Source: DASRAU01 sp035638075 (GTDB lineage Bacteria > Acidobacteriota > Polarisedimenticolia > Gp22-AA2). Taken from it: a DNA stretch of 64,000 bases. A program made the position numbers and the translations under genes. This document shows, in pieces, positions 51,230-60,774 of this stretch. The stretch covers positions 1 to 64,000 of the forward strand of contig DASRAU010000028.1 in assembly GCA_035638075.1 (NCBI GenBank), in the 5' to 3' direction. The stretch's first letter is position 1; each line of letters starts with the position of its first letter. The notes below the pieces were generated by a model that ran no database searches, had not been told where the DNA came from, and saw nothing but the letters and a program-made list of their open reading frames with translations.

Positions 51230-52363
51230 ATGCGACTTCGTCGATGGACCCTGGCCGTCATCACCGCGCTGCTCCTGGCGATCGTTGCGGCCCGCGCCGA
51301 CGAACGATCCGTGATGCGTTCGGAGCACGAAGCCGCGCCGGACGAGACGGGCCTGCTCGGGCCGCTGCGCATCCGGGACATGACGCCGTTCAATCTCCTG
51401 CGGCTCGACATGCTGCCGGCGCACGCGGTGGACGCCGGCCCCGGCTCGTGGGCGATCGAGGCCGGACTGTCGTTCAGCAACACCTTCGTGATGAGCGACA
51501 ACGTCCACGAATACCTGCGGCACCGCGCGAGCCAGGCGGGCGCCGCTCCCCTCTCCGCCGCCGATGTCGCGGCCATCCAGGCGATGGACCAGGATGCCTA
51601 TTACCTCGACGGCGAGTTCGACCTGCTCGAGGCGACCTTCCATTACCGCGTGCTGCGCCGCACCTCGGTCTACGTGACCGTCTCCGCCTACGACTTCACC
51701 GGCGGCTTCATGGACGCCACCATCGAGGGCTTCCACGACTCGATGAACATCGAGAACGCCGGCCGGGAGTACGTGTCGCGCGGCCAGTTCCAGACCGTCA
51801 TGTCCATCGACGGCGCGCAGTCGTCGTCGCTGACGGCACCGCTCGGGTTCGGCCTCGGCGATCCGGTGTTCGGGATGCGCCAGGCATTCCCGCTAGAGGG
51901 CCGGCACTGGACTGCCGTCGTGAGCGGCGAGATGAAGGTCGCGTGGCGCGGCGAGCGCGAGGCGCTCTCCACCGGCACCAACGACTACGGCGTGCAGCTG
52001 GCGCTGCAGGGGAAGTTCGCCGAGCGCGCGGTCTACTTCAACGCGTCCTTCGTCAGCACCGACGGCCAGGTCTTCGGCATCCCGCTCGACCGCCGCATCG
52101 TCCCGACCGTCACCGCCGCCTACGAGACGAGCCTGACCTCGCACGCCAATTTCATCGTGCAGCTCTACGCCAGCCGCAGCACGGTGCAGGACACGACCAT
52201 CGACCTGCTCAAGGCCGACAAGTACCAGGCGAGCCTGGGCGTGCGCAGCCGCCGCGGCCGGCTCATCTACGGTCTCGCGGTCACCGAGAACATCAAGAAC
52301 TTCGACAACACCCCCGACGTCGGCATGAACCTCAGCCTCGCCTGGGCGGACCTGAAGCCATGA
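51230..52363 (+). CDS. DUF3187 family exported, probable outer-membrane beta-barrel protein
   Basis: 377 aa from the ATG at 51230; an in-frame GTG at 51209 is an alternative and both have weak ribosome sites. A signal peptide (about 4-22) ends ARADE. The mature part starts GPLRIRDMTPFNLLRLDMLPAHA and GSWAIEAGLSFSNTFVM, the DUF3187 pattern. It then shows many amphipathic strands alternating with charged turns (YVTVSAYDFTGGFMD, AVVSGEMKVAWRG, ANFIVQLYASRS), ending in an aromatic-poor strand LSLAWADLKP. This suggests an outer-membrane barrel. The sigma-54-type promoter of the pump lies after this gene, so it may be transcribed separately as well as with the pump. Confidence 0.8.
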   Translation: MRLRRWTLAVITALLLAIVAARADERSVMRSEHEAAPDETGLLGPLRIRDMTPFNLLRLDMLPAHAVDAGPGSWAIEAGLSFSNTFVMSDNVHEYLRHRASQAGAAPLSAADVAAIQAMDQDAYYLDGEFDLLEATFHYRVLRRTSVYVTVSAYDFTGGFMDATIEGFHDSMNIENAGREYVSRGQFQTVMSIDGAQSSSLTAPLGFGLGDPVFGMRQAFPLEGRHWTAVVSGEMKVAWRGEREALSTGTNDYGVQLALQGKFAERAVYFNASFVSTDGQVFGIPLDRRIVPTVTAAYETSLTSHANFIVQLYASRSTVQDTTIDLLKADKYQASLGVRSRRGRLIYGLAVTENIKNFDNTPDVGMNLSLAWADLKP

Positions 52364-52390
52364 CCCGGGCTGCGGATGGAAATCGACAGG

Positions 52391-52406
52391 TGTCCGAATA
52401 TCGACA
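52391..52406. promoter_or_regulatory. Candidate upstream activator site for pump operon 2
   Basis: TGTCCGAATATCGACA (TGTC-N8-GACA). It ends 102 nt before the promoter at 52508, matching the 101-nt spacing and sequence type at operon 1 (12 of 16 identical). Confidence 0.6.
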
Positions 52407-52507
52407 ATTTGCCAACCGGCCGGCCGACCCCCTCGGCGAGACCACGATCCGGCGCAACGCCAATCCCGGCACGGCTTTCATGGCAGCCAACCGGCCCGGA
52501 AAAGGGC

Positions 52508-52523
52508 TGGCACGGGTCTTGGA
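52508..52523 (+). promoter_or_regulatory. Sigma-54-type promoter of RND operon 2
   Basis: TGGCAC-G-GGTC-TTGG-A, preceded by C as in the YTGGCAC consensus. Predicted start is about 52533. That makes an in-frame ATG at 52537 nearly leaderless and supports the adaptor start at 52594. Confidence 0.65.
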
Positions 52524-52593
52524 GTGGGGGGTCCGCATGACAACGACAGAGAACCAGCCGAACGACAGGCAGTCCAACGGGAGGAGTGGCTCC

Positions 52594-53793
52594 ATGAAGC
52601 GTCGTCTGATGGGTCTGGCCCTGCTGGCCGTCGTCGCCGGGATTGGCGCCGGCCTTGCGTTCTGGAAGGTGAATTCGATCGAGGCGTCCGACGCCGGCTT
52701 CGCGCACCAGCCCGAGCCGATGGAATCGATCGCCGTCGCCGAGGCGCAGCCGATCGAGCACCAGCCCACGACCGTGGCCATCGGCACGGTCCTGGCGCTG
52801 CGATCGATCACGCTGCGCAACGAGCTGGCCGGGACGGTGCGCCGGGTCGCGCTCGTCCCCGGCTCGATCGTCGAGGCCGGCAAGGTGCTCGTCGGGCTCG
52901 ACGTCTCGGTCGAGCAGGCCGAGCTGCAGGCGCTCGCCGCGCAGGAGTCGCTGGCCGAGTCGCTCCTCGATCGCACCGAGCGTGCCAGCGCGTCGAACGC
53001 CATCTCGGCCTCCGAGCTGGACCGGGCGCGCTCCGAGCGCGACGTGGCGCGGGCGCAGATGGCCCGGACCCGCGCCGTCATCGAGAAGAAGACGCTGCGC
53101 GCGCCGTTCCGCGCGCGGGTCGGCATCGCCGACGTCCATCCCGGCCAGTACCTGGAGGAAGGGACCGTCCTGACGACCCTGCAGGGAGTGGACGAAGCGG
53201 CGCACGTCGACTTCGCGGTGGCCCAGCAGGTCGCCGCCGACCTGCGCGCGGGCGGGACGGTCGAGGTCCTCGCCGCCGGCGCCAACGAACCCATCCCTGC
53301 CCGCATCGTCGCGATCGACGCACGGGTCGATCCGACGACCCGCAATGCCGCAGTGCGGGCGCGCATCGAGGCGGACCGGGCGCCTTCCCCCGGCGCCTCG
53401 GTGCGCGTGCGGGTCCCCGTCGGGCCGCCCCAGCTGGCCGTCGCCGTCCCGGTGAACGCGCTGCGCAAGGGCCCCGAGGGTGACCACGTGTACGTCATCA
53501 CCGCCGACAAGGACGGCAAGCCGCGCGCCTACTCGCGCGCGGTCGAGAGCGGTCCGGTCGTCGGCGGCAACATCGTCATCGAACAGGGCCTCGAGGCCGG
53601 CGAGCAGGTCGCCGCTTCGGGCTCCTTCAAGCTGCGCGAGGCGGTTTTGGTCGCCATCGCGCAATCAGGCACGCCCGGCGCCGCCAATCCCCCCGCACCC
53701 ACGGCGGCGCCGGGCGCGACCGACTCGAAGGTCGCGCCGGCGGCTTCGCACACCGCGCCGGCCGATTCGCACGTCGCGCAAGCGGGCAAGTAA
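52594..53793 (+). CDS. RND efflux periplasmic adaptor (membrane fusion protein), pump 2
   Basis: 399 aa, ATG with GGGAGGAG 8 nt upstream; the promoter position argues against the in-frame ATGs at 52537 and earlier. A membrane anchor (about residues 6-24) is followed by the lipoyl half-motif around GTVRRVALVPGSIVEAGKVLVGLD, a Glu/Ala/Arg-rich alpha-hairpin (about 110-165) and the second lipoyl half KKTLRAPFRARVGIADVHPGQYLEEG. A beta-barrel and the membrane-proximal GEQVAASGSFKLREAV segment complete the fold. The last ~45 residues are an Ala/Pro/Ser tail with repeated SH(T/V)AP-like units, longer than in pump 1. The permease starts 18 nt after the stop. Confidence 0.93.
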   Translation: MKRRLMGLALLAVVAGIGAGLAFWKVNSIEASDAGFAHQPEPMESIAVAEAQPIEHQPTTVAIGTVLALRSITLRNELAGTVRRVALVPGSIVEAGKVLVGLDVSVEQAELQALAAQESLAESLLDRTERASASNAISASELDRARSERDVARAQMARTRAVIEKKTLRAPFRARVGIADVHPGQYLEEGTVLTTLQGVDEAAHVDFAVAQQVAADLRAGGTVEVLAAGANEPIPARIVAIDARVDPTTRNAAVRARIEADRAPSPGASVRVRVPVGPPQLAVAVPVNALRKGPEGDHVYVITADKDGKPRAYSRAVESGPVVGGNIVIEQGLEAGEQVAASGSFKLREAVLVAIAQSGTPGAANPPAPTAAPGATDSKVAPAASHTAPADSHVAQAGK

Positions 53794-53811
53794 GGGAGAG
53801 AAGGGGAAGCC

Positions 53812-56800
53812 ATGCGCTCATCGTTCACCGACATCTTCATCAAGCACCCGGTCCTCGCCGGCGTCGTCAACCTGGTCCTCGTGCTCGTGGGCTGGCGGGC
53901 GCTCGCCGGGCTGCCGGTGCAGCAGTACCCGAAGATCGAATCTTCCTCGGTGGTCATCACCACCGTTTATTACGGCGCGAGCGCCGAGACGGTCCGCGGG
54001 TTCCTGACCACGCCGATCGAGCGGGCCGTCTCGGCGATCGGCGGCGTGGACCACGTCGAATCCACCAGCCGCGCCGGAGTCAGCACCGTGACGGTGCACC
54101 TGAAGCTCAATCACAGCAGCACGGCGGCGCTGGCTGAAGTCACGGCGCGCCTCCAACAGGTGAGATCCGAGCTGCCGCAGGAAGCCGAGCCGCCGGCGGT
54201 CGAGGTGCAGCGCGCCGACCGGCCGTACGGCACCTTCTACCTGTCGTTCAACTCGAAGACCCGCACCGTCCCGGAGATCACCGACTACCTGTTGAGGAAT
54301 GTCCAGCCGATGCTCGCCACCATCCCGGGCGTGCAGCGCATCACCAACCAGGAGGGCGGCCGGCAGATCGCCATGCGCATCTGGATCGACCCGGACAAGC
54401 TGGCGGCTTTGAACCTCTCCCCCGGCGACGTCAACGCCGCGCTGCGGCGCAACAACTACCTCGCCGCGGTCGGCCAGACGAAGAGCGACCAGGTGCAGGT
54501 GAACCTGCTCGCCAACACCGACCTGCGCTCGGTGGACGAGTTCGCCAACCTCATCGTCGCCGACCGCGGCGGCGCCATCGTACGGCTGCGCGACGTGGCG
54601 CGCGTCGAGCTGGGGGCCGAGGAGGCCGACCTCATCGCCAAGTACAACACCTGGGAAGGCGTCTACCTCGGCGTCTGGCCGCTCGTCGGCGCCAACGAGA
54701 TCGAAGTCGCCAAGGCCGTGCGCGCCCGGATGGACGAGATCCGCCCGACGCTGCCGAAGGACCTCGAGATGCGGCTGGTCTGGGACGGCACCATGTTCAT
54801 GCGCAACGCCCTCGAGGAGATCAGCAAGACCCTCATCGAGACGATGCTCATCGTCGGCCTGGCGGTGTTCCTGTTCCTCGGATCCATCCGCACCGCCATC
54901 GTGCCGCTCGTCGCCATGCCGGTGTCGCTCATCGGCGCCGGCATCTTCATGCTGGCGTTCGGGTTCAGCCTGAACCTGCTCACCATCCTGGCCATCGTGC
55001 TGTCGGTCGGGCTGGTCGTGGACGACGCCATCGTCGTGGTCGAGAACGTCGAGCGCCACGTGCGCGCCGGCAGGACCCGCCTGCAGGCGGCCCTCCTCAG
55101 CGCGCGCGAGCTGGTCGGACCGATCATCGCCATGACCATCACCCTGGCGGCGGTCTACGCGCCGATCGGCTTCCAGGGCGGGCTGACCGGGTCGCTGTTC
55201 CTCGAGTTCGCCATCACCCTGGCGGCGGCGGTCGTCGTGTCGGGGCTCGTGGCGGTGACGCTGTCACCGGTGATGAGCGCCTACCTGATCCACGAGCACG
55301 GCAAGGAAGGCCGGCTGACGGCGCTCGTGAACCGCACGTTCGAGCGTGTGCAGCGCGGCTACGCGCACGCCCTCGATGCCGCGCTCGGCATGCGCTGGGC
55401 GATCGTCGCCGCGTCGCTGCTGGTCATGCTGGCGGCCGTGCCGCTGTTCCTGTTCTCGCGCAAGGAGCTGGCGCCGGTCGAGGACCAGTCGCACATCAGC
55501 CTCTTCTACCAGGCCTCCCCCGACGCGTCGCTCGAGGCGGTCAACCGCGAGTCGAAGAAGGTGGTCGAGTCGATCCTCACGATGCCGGAGACCGAGTTCT
55601 CCTGGTCGCTCGTCTCCTCGTGGGGCGGCTTCGGCGGCATCGTGGCGAAGGACTGGAAGACCCGCCACCGCTCGACCGAGCAGATGTACGGCGAGGTGTA
55701 CGGCAGGGTGTCGCAGATTCCCGGGCTGCGCGTCTTCCCGCGGCTCGACCCGCCGCTGCCGACGCCCGGCCAGTACGACGTCGAGCTGGTGCTGCAGTCC
55801 GACGCACCGCCCGAGCAGCTCATGGAGACGGTCGGCAGCGTCGTCGGCGCCGGCTGGCAGAGCGGCAAGTTCCTGTACGTGGACACCGACCTCAAGATCG
55901 ACCTGCCCGAGGCGCGTGTCGTCATCGACCGCGAGCAGGTGGCCGACATCGGGCTCGACCTCGCCGGCGTCGGCCGCGAGCTGGGCACCCTGCTCGGCGG
56001 CGCTTACGTCAACCGCTTCAACTACTACGACCGCTCGTACAAGGTCATCCCGCAGATCGGCGAGCGTGACCGCGCCACCGTCGGGCCGCTGCTCGACCTC
56101 AAGATCAAGACGCCGTCCGGGGCGCTGGTGCCGGTCTCGACCTTCACGAAGATCGAGTCGAGCACCGCGCCGCGCGTGCTCACCCGCTTCGCGCAGCGCA
56201 ACTCCGTGCGCGTCTTCGGCGGCGTGCGCCCCGGAATCACCAAGGAAGAGGGGCTGCGGGTGCTCGAGAACGCCGCGGCCCACGCGACCGGACCTCAAGT
56301 GGCGCTGGATTACGCCGGCGAGTCGCGCCAGATCCGCCGCGAAGGCGGGGCGCTGACCGTGACCCTCGGCTTCGCCGTCATCCTGATCTACCTGGTGCTG
56401 GCGGCGCAGTTCCGCTCGTTCCGCGACCCGCTTATCGTGCTGCTCGGCTCGGTGCCGCTGGCGATCGCCGGGGCGCTGGTGTTCTCATTCCTCGACTTCA
56501 CCACCATCAACATCTACTCGCAGGTGGGGCTCATCACGCTCGTCGGCCTCATCGCCAAGAACGGCATCCTCATCGTGCAGTTCGCCAACACGCTTCAGGA
56601 GGGCGGGATGGCGAAGCTGGCGGCGCTGCGCGAGGCGTCGCTGACGCGGCTGCGGCCGGTGCTGATGACCTCCGCCGCGACCGTCTTCGGCCACCTGCCG
56701 CTGGTGTTCGTCACCGGCCCGGGCGCCATGGCGCGCAACAGCATCGGCATCGTGCTGGTCAGCGGCATGCTGATCGGGACGCTGTTCACGCTGTTCGTGG

Positions 56801-56898
56801 TGCCGGTCTTCTACTCGCTCATCGCCGCGCAGCACCAGGAAAGCGCCGTCGAGGCCGAACTCCGGCAGCTCGAGCCGGCCGTGGCAGGAGGGTACTAA
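53812..56898 (+). CDS. RND efflux permease, HAE1 family (pump 2)
   Basis: 1028 aa. It starts MRSSFTDIFIKHPVLAGVVNLVL, with GLVVDDAIVVVENVERH in TM4 (Asp404, Asp405 for proton transfer), FQGGLTGSLFLEF, ELAPVEDQSHISLF at the start of the second periplasmic domain and GLIAKNGILIVQFAN in TM11. It is clearly related to the pump 1 permease, and the HAE1 MexW/MdtB-like branch is the best guess. The ribosome site is GGGGAAG. The outer-membrane factor gene follows in the same operon (start 2 nt after the stop), so pump 2 is a complete tripartite exporter. Confidence 0.95.
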   Translation: MRSSFTDIFIKHPVLAGVVNLVLVLVGWRALAGLPVQQYPKIESSSVVITTVYYGASAETVRGFLTTPIERAVSAIGGVDHVESTSRAGVSTVTVHLKLNHSSTAALAEVTARLQQVRSELPQEAEPPAVEVQRADRPYGTFYLSFNSKTRTVPEITDYLLRNVQPMLATIPGVQRITNQEGGRQIAMRIWIDPDKLAALNLSPGDVNAALRRNNYLAAVGQTKSDQVQVNLLANTDLRSVDEFANLIVADRGGAIVRLRDVARVELGAEEADLIAKYNTWEGVYLGVWPLVGANEIEVAKAVRARMDEIRPTLPKDLEMRLVWDGTMFMRNALEEISKTLIETMLIVGLAVFLFLGSIRTAIVPLVAMPVSLIGAGIFMLAFGFSLNLLTILAIVLSVGLVVDDAIVVVENVERHVRAGRTRLQAALLSARELVGPIIAMTITLAAVYAPIGFQGGLTGSLFLEFAITLAAAVVVSGLVAVTLSPVMSAYLIHEHGKEGRLTALVNRTFERVQRGYAHALDAALGMRWAIVAASLLVMLAAVPLFLFSRKELAPVEDQSHISLFYQASPDASLEAVNRESKKVVESILTMPETEFSWSLVSSWGGFGGIVAKDWKTRHRSTEQMYGEVYGRVSQIPGLRVFPRLDPPLPTPGQYDVELVLQSDAPPEQLMETVGSVVGAGWQSGKFLYVDTDLKIDLPEARVVIDREQVADIGLDLAGVGRELGTLLGGAYVNRFNYYDRSYKVIPQIGERDRATVGPLLDLKIKTPSGALVPVSTFTKIESSTAPRVLTRFAQRNSVRVFGGVRPGITKEEGLRVLENAAAHATGPQVALDYAGESRQIRREGGALTVTLGFAVILIYLVLAAQFRSFRDPLIVLLGSVPLAIAGALVFSFLDFTTINIYSQVGLITLVGLIAKNGILIVQFANTLQEGGMAKLAALREASLTRLRPVLMTSAATVFGHLPLVFVTGPGAMARNSIGIVLVSGMLIGTLFTLFVVPVFYSLIAAQHQESAVEAELRQLEPAVAGGY

Positions 56899-56900
56899 TA

Positions 56901-58385
56901 ATGATGCGCATCAATTCGCCCCGGGAAGCGGCCGAAACCGCCGTTTTCTCGATTCTGGGGATTCTGGCCGGATTCGCTTTCGTACTCATGACCGGCTGCG
57001 CCGTGGGTCCCAACTACCAGCGTCCCCCGGTCGCGAACCCGACCGAGTTCCGCGGCGAGCCCGTCCAGACCGAGCAGGCCGCGTCGCTTGCGGACGCGGC
57101 CTGGTGGGAGGTCCTGCAGGACGACACGTTGCACGGCCTCATCGACGAGGCGCTGAAGAACGGCTACGACATCCGCCGCGCGGCGTGGCGCGTCGAAGAG
57201 GCGCGTGCGGAGGCGGGCATCGCGAAAGCCGAGTTCTTCCCCGAGATCGCGGGCCAGGCCGCGTGGAATCGCGGCCGCGTCTCGGAGTTCGTCTCCCCCT
57301 TCCCCGGCACGCTCGACCTGACCAGCGTCAACGTCGGGTTCTCGTGGGAGGAGGACTTGTGGGGACGCATCCGGCGCCTGAACGAAGCGGCGCTGGCGCG
57401 CTACCTCTCCACCGAAGAGGCGCGCCGCGGCGTGCTGCTGTCGCTGACCTCGGATGTCGCCAACGCCTACTTCGAGCTGCGCACCCTCGACACCGAGCTG
57501 GAGATCGCGCAGCGCACCAACCAGGCCTTCAAGGAGACGCACGACCTGTTCAGCAGCCGCTACGAGGCGGGCCTGGCGTCGGCCCTCGAGACCGCCAGCG
57601 CCCAGGCGCCGCTGCGATCGACCGAGGCGATCATCCCCGACCTCGAGCGCCGCATCGCGGCGCAGGAGAACCGCATCGCGCTGCTGCTGGGCCACGAGCC
57701 CGAGGCCATTCCGCGCGGCGCCGCCCTCGATGCGCAGCTCCTGCCTCCGGCGATCCCGGCAGGTCTTCCATCCGACCTCCTGCAGCGCCGCCCCGACCTG
57801 CGCCAGGCCGAGCAGGAGCTGATCGCCGCCAACGCCGACGTCGGGGTCACGGTGGCGAACTACTTCCCGCGGCTGAGCCTCACCGGCGTGTTCGGCGGCG
57901 TCGCGCCCCAGGTGAGCCAGCTCTTCAAAGGCGGCAAGCAGTGGTCGATCGGCGGCGGACTGTTCACGCCGATCTTCCAGGGCCGCCGCCTGAAGAACGA
58001 GAACCGCGCCGCGGTCGCCCGCTTCGAGCAGGCCAAGGTCGACTACGAACGCAGCGTCACCAACGCCTTTGCCGAGGTGTCCACGGCGCTCGTGGCCTAC
58101 GAGCGCCTGGCCCATGTCGAAGAACAGCAGGCTCAGGCGGTCGACTCCTACCGCGAGGCCGTGGACCTGGCCAACTCGCGCTACCGCTCGGGCCTCGCCG
58201 ACTACCTCGACGTCCTGCAGGCGCAGCGGCAGCTCTTCCCGGCCGAGAACACCCTCGCCCAGGTCCGCCTCGAGCGCCTGTCGGTGCTCGTGGATCTGTA
58301 CCGCGCCCTCGGCGGCGGCTGGCAGCTCCCCGACGACGGGTGGAGCATGGCCAGCAACGAACGGTCTGCAGCGTCACGAAATTGA
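56901..58385 (+). CDS. Outer-membrane efflux lipoprotein, NodT/OprM family (pump 2)
   Basis: 494 aa. The lipobox LMTGC places the acylated Cys at residue 33. The mature start CAVGPNYQRPPV is the standard opening of this family. Two outer-membrane efflux repeats follow, each with long helices and a barrel strand, for example DVANAYFELRTLDTELEIAQRTNQAFKETHDLFSSRYEAGLAS and ALVAYERLAHVEEQQAQAVDSYREAVDLANSRYRSGLADYLDVLQAQRQLF, with the conserved RRPDLRQAEQEL segment between them. It forms the trimeric outer-membrane channel for pump 2 and perhaps for pump 1, which lacks one. Confidence 0.93.
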   Translation: MMRINSPREAAETAVFSILGILAGFAFVLMTGCAVGPNYQRPPVANPTEFRGEPVQTEQAASLADAAWWEVLQDDTLHGLIDEALKNGYDIRRAAWRVEEARAEAGIAKAEFFPEIAGQAAWNRGRVSEFVSPFPGTLDLTSVNVGFSWEEDLWGRIRRLNEAALARYLSTEEARRGVLLSLTSDVANAYFELRTLDTELEIAQRTNQAFKETHDLFSSRYEAGLASALETASAQAPLRSTEAIIPDLERRIAAQENRIALLLGHEPEAIPRGAALDAQLLPPAIPAGLPSDLLQRRPDLRQAEQELIAANADVGVTVANYFPRLSLTGVFGGVAPQVSQLFKGGKQWSIGGGLFTPIFQGRRLKNENRAAVARFEQAKVDYERSVTNAFAEVSTALVAYERLAHVEEQQAQAVDSYREAVDLANSRYRSGLADYLDVLQAQRQLFPAENTLAQVRLERLSVLVDLYRALGGGWQLPDDGWSMASNERSAASRN

Positions 58386-58388
58386 CAC

Positions 58389-58542
58389 CAACGTGGAGCG
58401 GAGATTGTGGGGGGATTTTACGGAGAGGACTGGAAACGCTCAGGTTCTGATGTCAACCGGGCTTGAAACCACCACACCTGCTGTAACCGCCCATGGAATC
58501 AATGGTTCCTGACGAGGTCCCCACAATCTTCGCTCCACGTTG
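58389..58542. repeat. Long imperfect inverted repeat between the outer-membrane factor and the sigma-54 activator gene
   Basis: A 24-nt arm at 58389-58412 is repeated in inverted orientation at 58519-58542 with one mismatch. The arms enclose 106 nt with no gene. The left arm starts 3 nt after the outer-membrane factor stop; the right arm ends 10 nt before the ribosome site of the activator gene. It could be the ends of a miniature inverted-repeat element, or a long-stem RNA structure that separates or regulates the two genes. I see no target-site duplication. Confidence 0.75.
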
Positions 58543-58564
58543 TATCGAATGGGAGGATGGACCA

Positions 58565-60733
58565 GTGCTAAAGTATCCGTTACCGATGAAAGAGAAGGCG
58601 CGACACGGCCTGGCCGTCGTGCCCGGGTCGCCGACCGGCGGCCCCGCGACACCGGAATTCGACCCGTTCCCCTCGGCGCTCAGCCGCATCGCCCGCATCG
58701 TGTCGGGCACGCTCGAGCTGAAGGACGTCTTCTCGCAGGTCGCCGACGTGGCGCGCGAGATCATCCCGTTCGACACCATGGGCGTCTGCCGAATCGTCGG
58801 CCCGAACACGCTGCGCCGCTATGCCATCGCCGGCGAGATGGCCGAGCGCCACAAGTGCGAAGAGGACGGCGAGGACGTCCGCTTCGAGGACTTCTCCCCC
58901 GCCATGCGACCCGACGACTTCGAGATGTTCCGGATGGACGACGCCGAGACCGGGCTCGACCTGGCCTTCCCGATGGACAGGGAGATCCTCGAGAAGGGGG
59001 TCCGGTCGATGCTGTCGGCGCCCCTCGTCAGCGGCAAGCGCATCTCGGGTGAGGTGTACCTTCTGTCGCCGCAGCCGGCCACCTTCACCGAACAGCACGA
59101 GCGCTACCTCGCCGCCATCTCCGACATCCTCAGCCTGTCGCTCGAGCACGAGCGGCTGGCGAGCCTCGAAGGCGAGCGCCGGCGCCGGCTCGACGCCATC
59201 GACGCGCTGCTGCCGGCGATCGCCGGCACGCTCGACCTGCGCGGCATCTTCGACCGCGTCTCGGAGATCGCCCGCGAAGTGCTGCCGCACGACCGGCTCA
59301 TCCTGACGTCGCGCGGCGTCAACGAGCGCGAGATGATCGTCGAGGCGGTGAGCGGCGAGCCGATCCCCGGCATGCCGGACCGCTTCAGCGCCGGCGCCCC
59401 GGGCGACTGCACGAACCTCCCCGACCACGTGCTCATCCCCGACACCGACGCGCAGCCCACGAAGTGCGGCGCGCGCGACGCGGCGCACCAGATCGGCATG
59501 CGCTCGTTCCTCGGCATCCCCATGCACCTCGACACCGGCACGTCGTGGCTCATCATCGTGTCGCGCACGCCGGGCCAGTACTCCGAGGAGGACGTCATCG
59601 TCGGCCGCCGCCTCGGCGACCACGTCGCGCTGGCGCTGTCGCACCAGCGCCTCGCAGGCGAGGAGCGCCGCGCCGCCCAGGCGAGCGAGCGCGCCAACCG
59701 CCTCGAAGAGCGCGTGCAGGTGCTCAGCAACCAGCTCGAGACGACCCTCGGCTACCGCCGCGTCCTCGGCGAGGCGAAGCCGTGGAAGGCCGTGCTCAGC
59801 CAGGCCGCCAAGGTCGCCCAGACCGAGACGACGGTGCTGCTCACCGGCGAATCGGGAACCGGCAAGGAGGTCGTGGCCCGCTTCATCCACCGCGGCTCGC
59901 CGCGAAGCGGCGGCCCCTTCGCGGCGCTGAACTGCGCGGCGCTGCCGGACACGCTGCTCGAGAGCGAGCTGTTCGGCCACGAGCGGGGCGCGTTCACCGG
60001 CGCGACGACCTCACGCCCCGGTCGCATCGAGCAGGCCGCCGGCGGCGTGCTGTTCCTCGACGAAGTCGCCGAGATGACCACCGCCGTGCAGGCCAAGCTG
60101 CTGCGAGTGCTCCAGGAGCGCGAGTTCCAGCGCCTGGGCGGCACGCGCACGCTGCGCGCCGACGTGCGCATCATCGCGGCGACCAACAAGGACCTCGAGG
60201 GGATGGTCGCCAACGGCACCTTCCGCGAGGACCTGTTCTACCGCCTGCGGGTCTTCGAGATCGGCCTGCCGGCCCTGCGCGAGCGCCAGCAGGACATCCT
60301 GCCGATGGCCGAGGCGTTCCTGGACGAGATCGGGGCGCTCATCGGCCGCAAGGCCGCCGGTATCTCGCGCGAGGCCCACGTCGCCCTGCAGTCGTACCAC
60401 TGGCCCGGCAACGTCCGCGAGCTGCGCAACGCCCTGGAGCGCGCGACGATCCTGTGCGACGGGGGCCTGATCACCCTCGAGCACCTGCCCTTCAGCGTCG
60501 GTCGCTCGAACGGCCGCGGCAACGGCCGGAAGGACGGCGCCGCCGGCCGCCCGATGCTCACCGCGTCCGAAGGCTTCCCCACCGGCGACATCAAGCTGAA
60601 GGACGTCGAGCGCGACATGATCCTGCGCGCGCTGCACGAGTCGGGGAACAACCGCTCGCGCGCCGCGCGCCTGCTCGGCATCACCCGCTCGCAGCTCTAC
60701 ACCAAGCTGCAGCGCCACAACATCGAAGCCTGA
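58565..60733 (+). CDS. Sigma-54-dependent enhancer-binding regulator (GAF-GAF-AAA+-Fis)
   Basis: 722 aa from a GTG with GGGAGG 8 nt upstream; in-frame ATGs at 58493 and 58586 have no such site. Two GAF-like sensor domains (about residues 35-190 and 205-360) precede a short coiled-coil linker. The AAA+ domain has Walker A GESGTGKE (from Gly428), the sigma-54-contact loop GAFTGA (475-480) in ERGAFTGA, Walker B LFLDEVAEM and a WPGNVREL segment. The C-terminal Fis-type helix-turn-helix is ALHESGNNRSRAARLLGITRSQLYTKLQ. It activates sigma-54 promoters from upstream sites, and its location after pump 2 suggests it controls the pump operons. The GAF ligand is unknown. Confidence 0.94.
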   Translation: MLKYPLPMKEKARHGLAVVPGSPTGGPATPEFDPFPSALSRIARIVSGTLELKDVFSQVADVAREIIPFDTMGVCRIVGPNTLRRYAIAGEMAERHKCEEDGEDVRFEDFSPAMRPDDFEMFRMDDAETGLDLAFPMDREILEKGVRSMLSAPLVSGKRISGEVYLLSPQPATFTEQHERYLAAISDILSLSLEHERLASLEGERRRRLDAIDALLPAIAGTLDLRGIFDRVSEIAREVLPHDRLILTSRGVNEREMIVEAVSGEPIPGMPDRFSAGAPGDCTNLPDHVLIPDTDAQPTKCGARDAAHQIGMRSFLGIPMHLDTGTSWLIIVSRTPGQYSEEDVIVGRRLGDHVALALSHQRLAGEERRAAQASERANRLEERVQVLSNQLETTLGYRRVLGEAKPWKAVLSQAAKVAQTETTVLLTGESGTGKEVVARFIHRGSPRSGGPFAALNCAALPDTLLESELFGHERGAFTGATTSRPGRIEQAAGGVLFLDEVAEMTTAVQAKLLRVLQEREFQRLGGTRTLRADVRIIAATNKDLEGMVANGTFREDLFYRLRVFEIGLPALRERQQDILPMAEAFLDEIGALIGRKAAGISREAHVALQSYHWPGNVRELRNALERATILCDGGLITLEHLPFSVGRSNGRGNGRKDGAAGRPMLTASEGFPTGDIKLKDVERDMILRALHESGNNRSRAARLLGITRSQLYTKLQRHNIEA

Positions 60734-60774
60734 CCGTCGCGGGCGGCCCCGCCCGTCTGCTATGGTTCCGCCTC

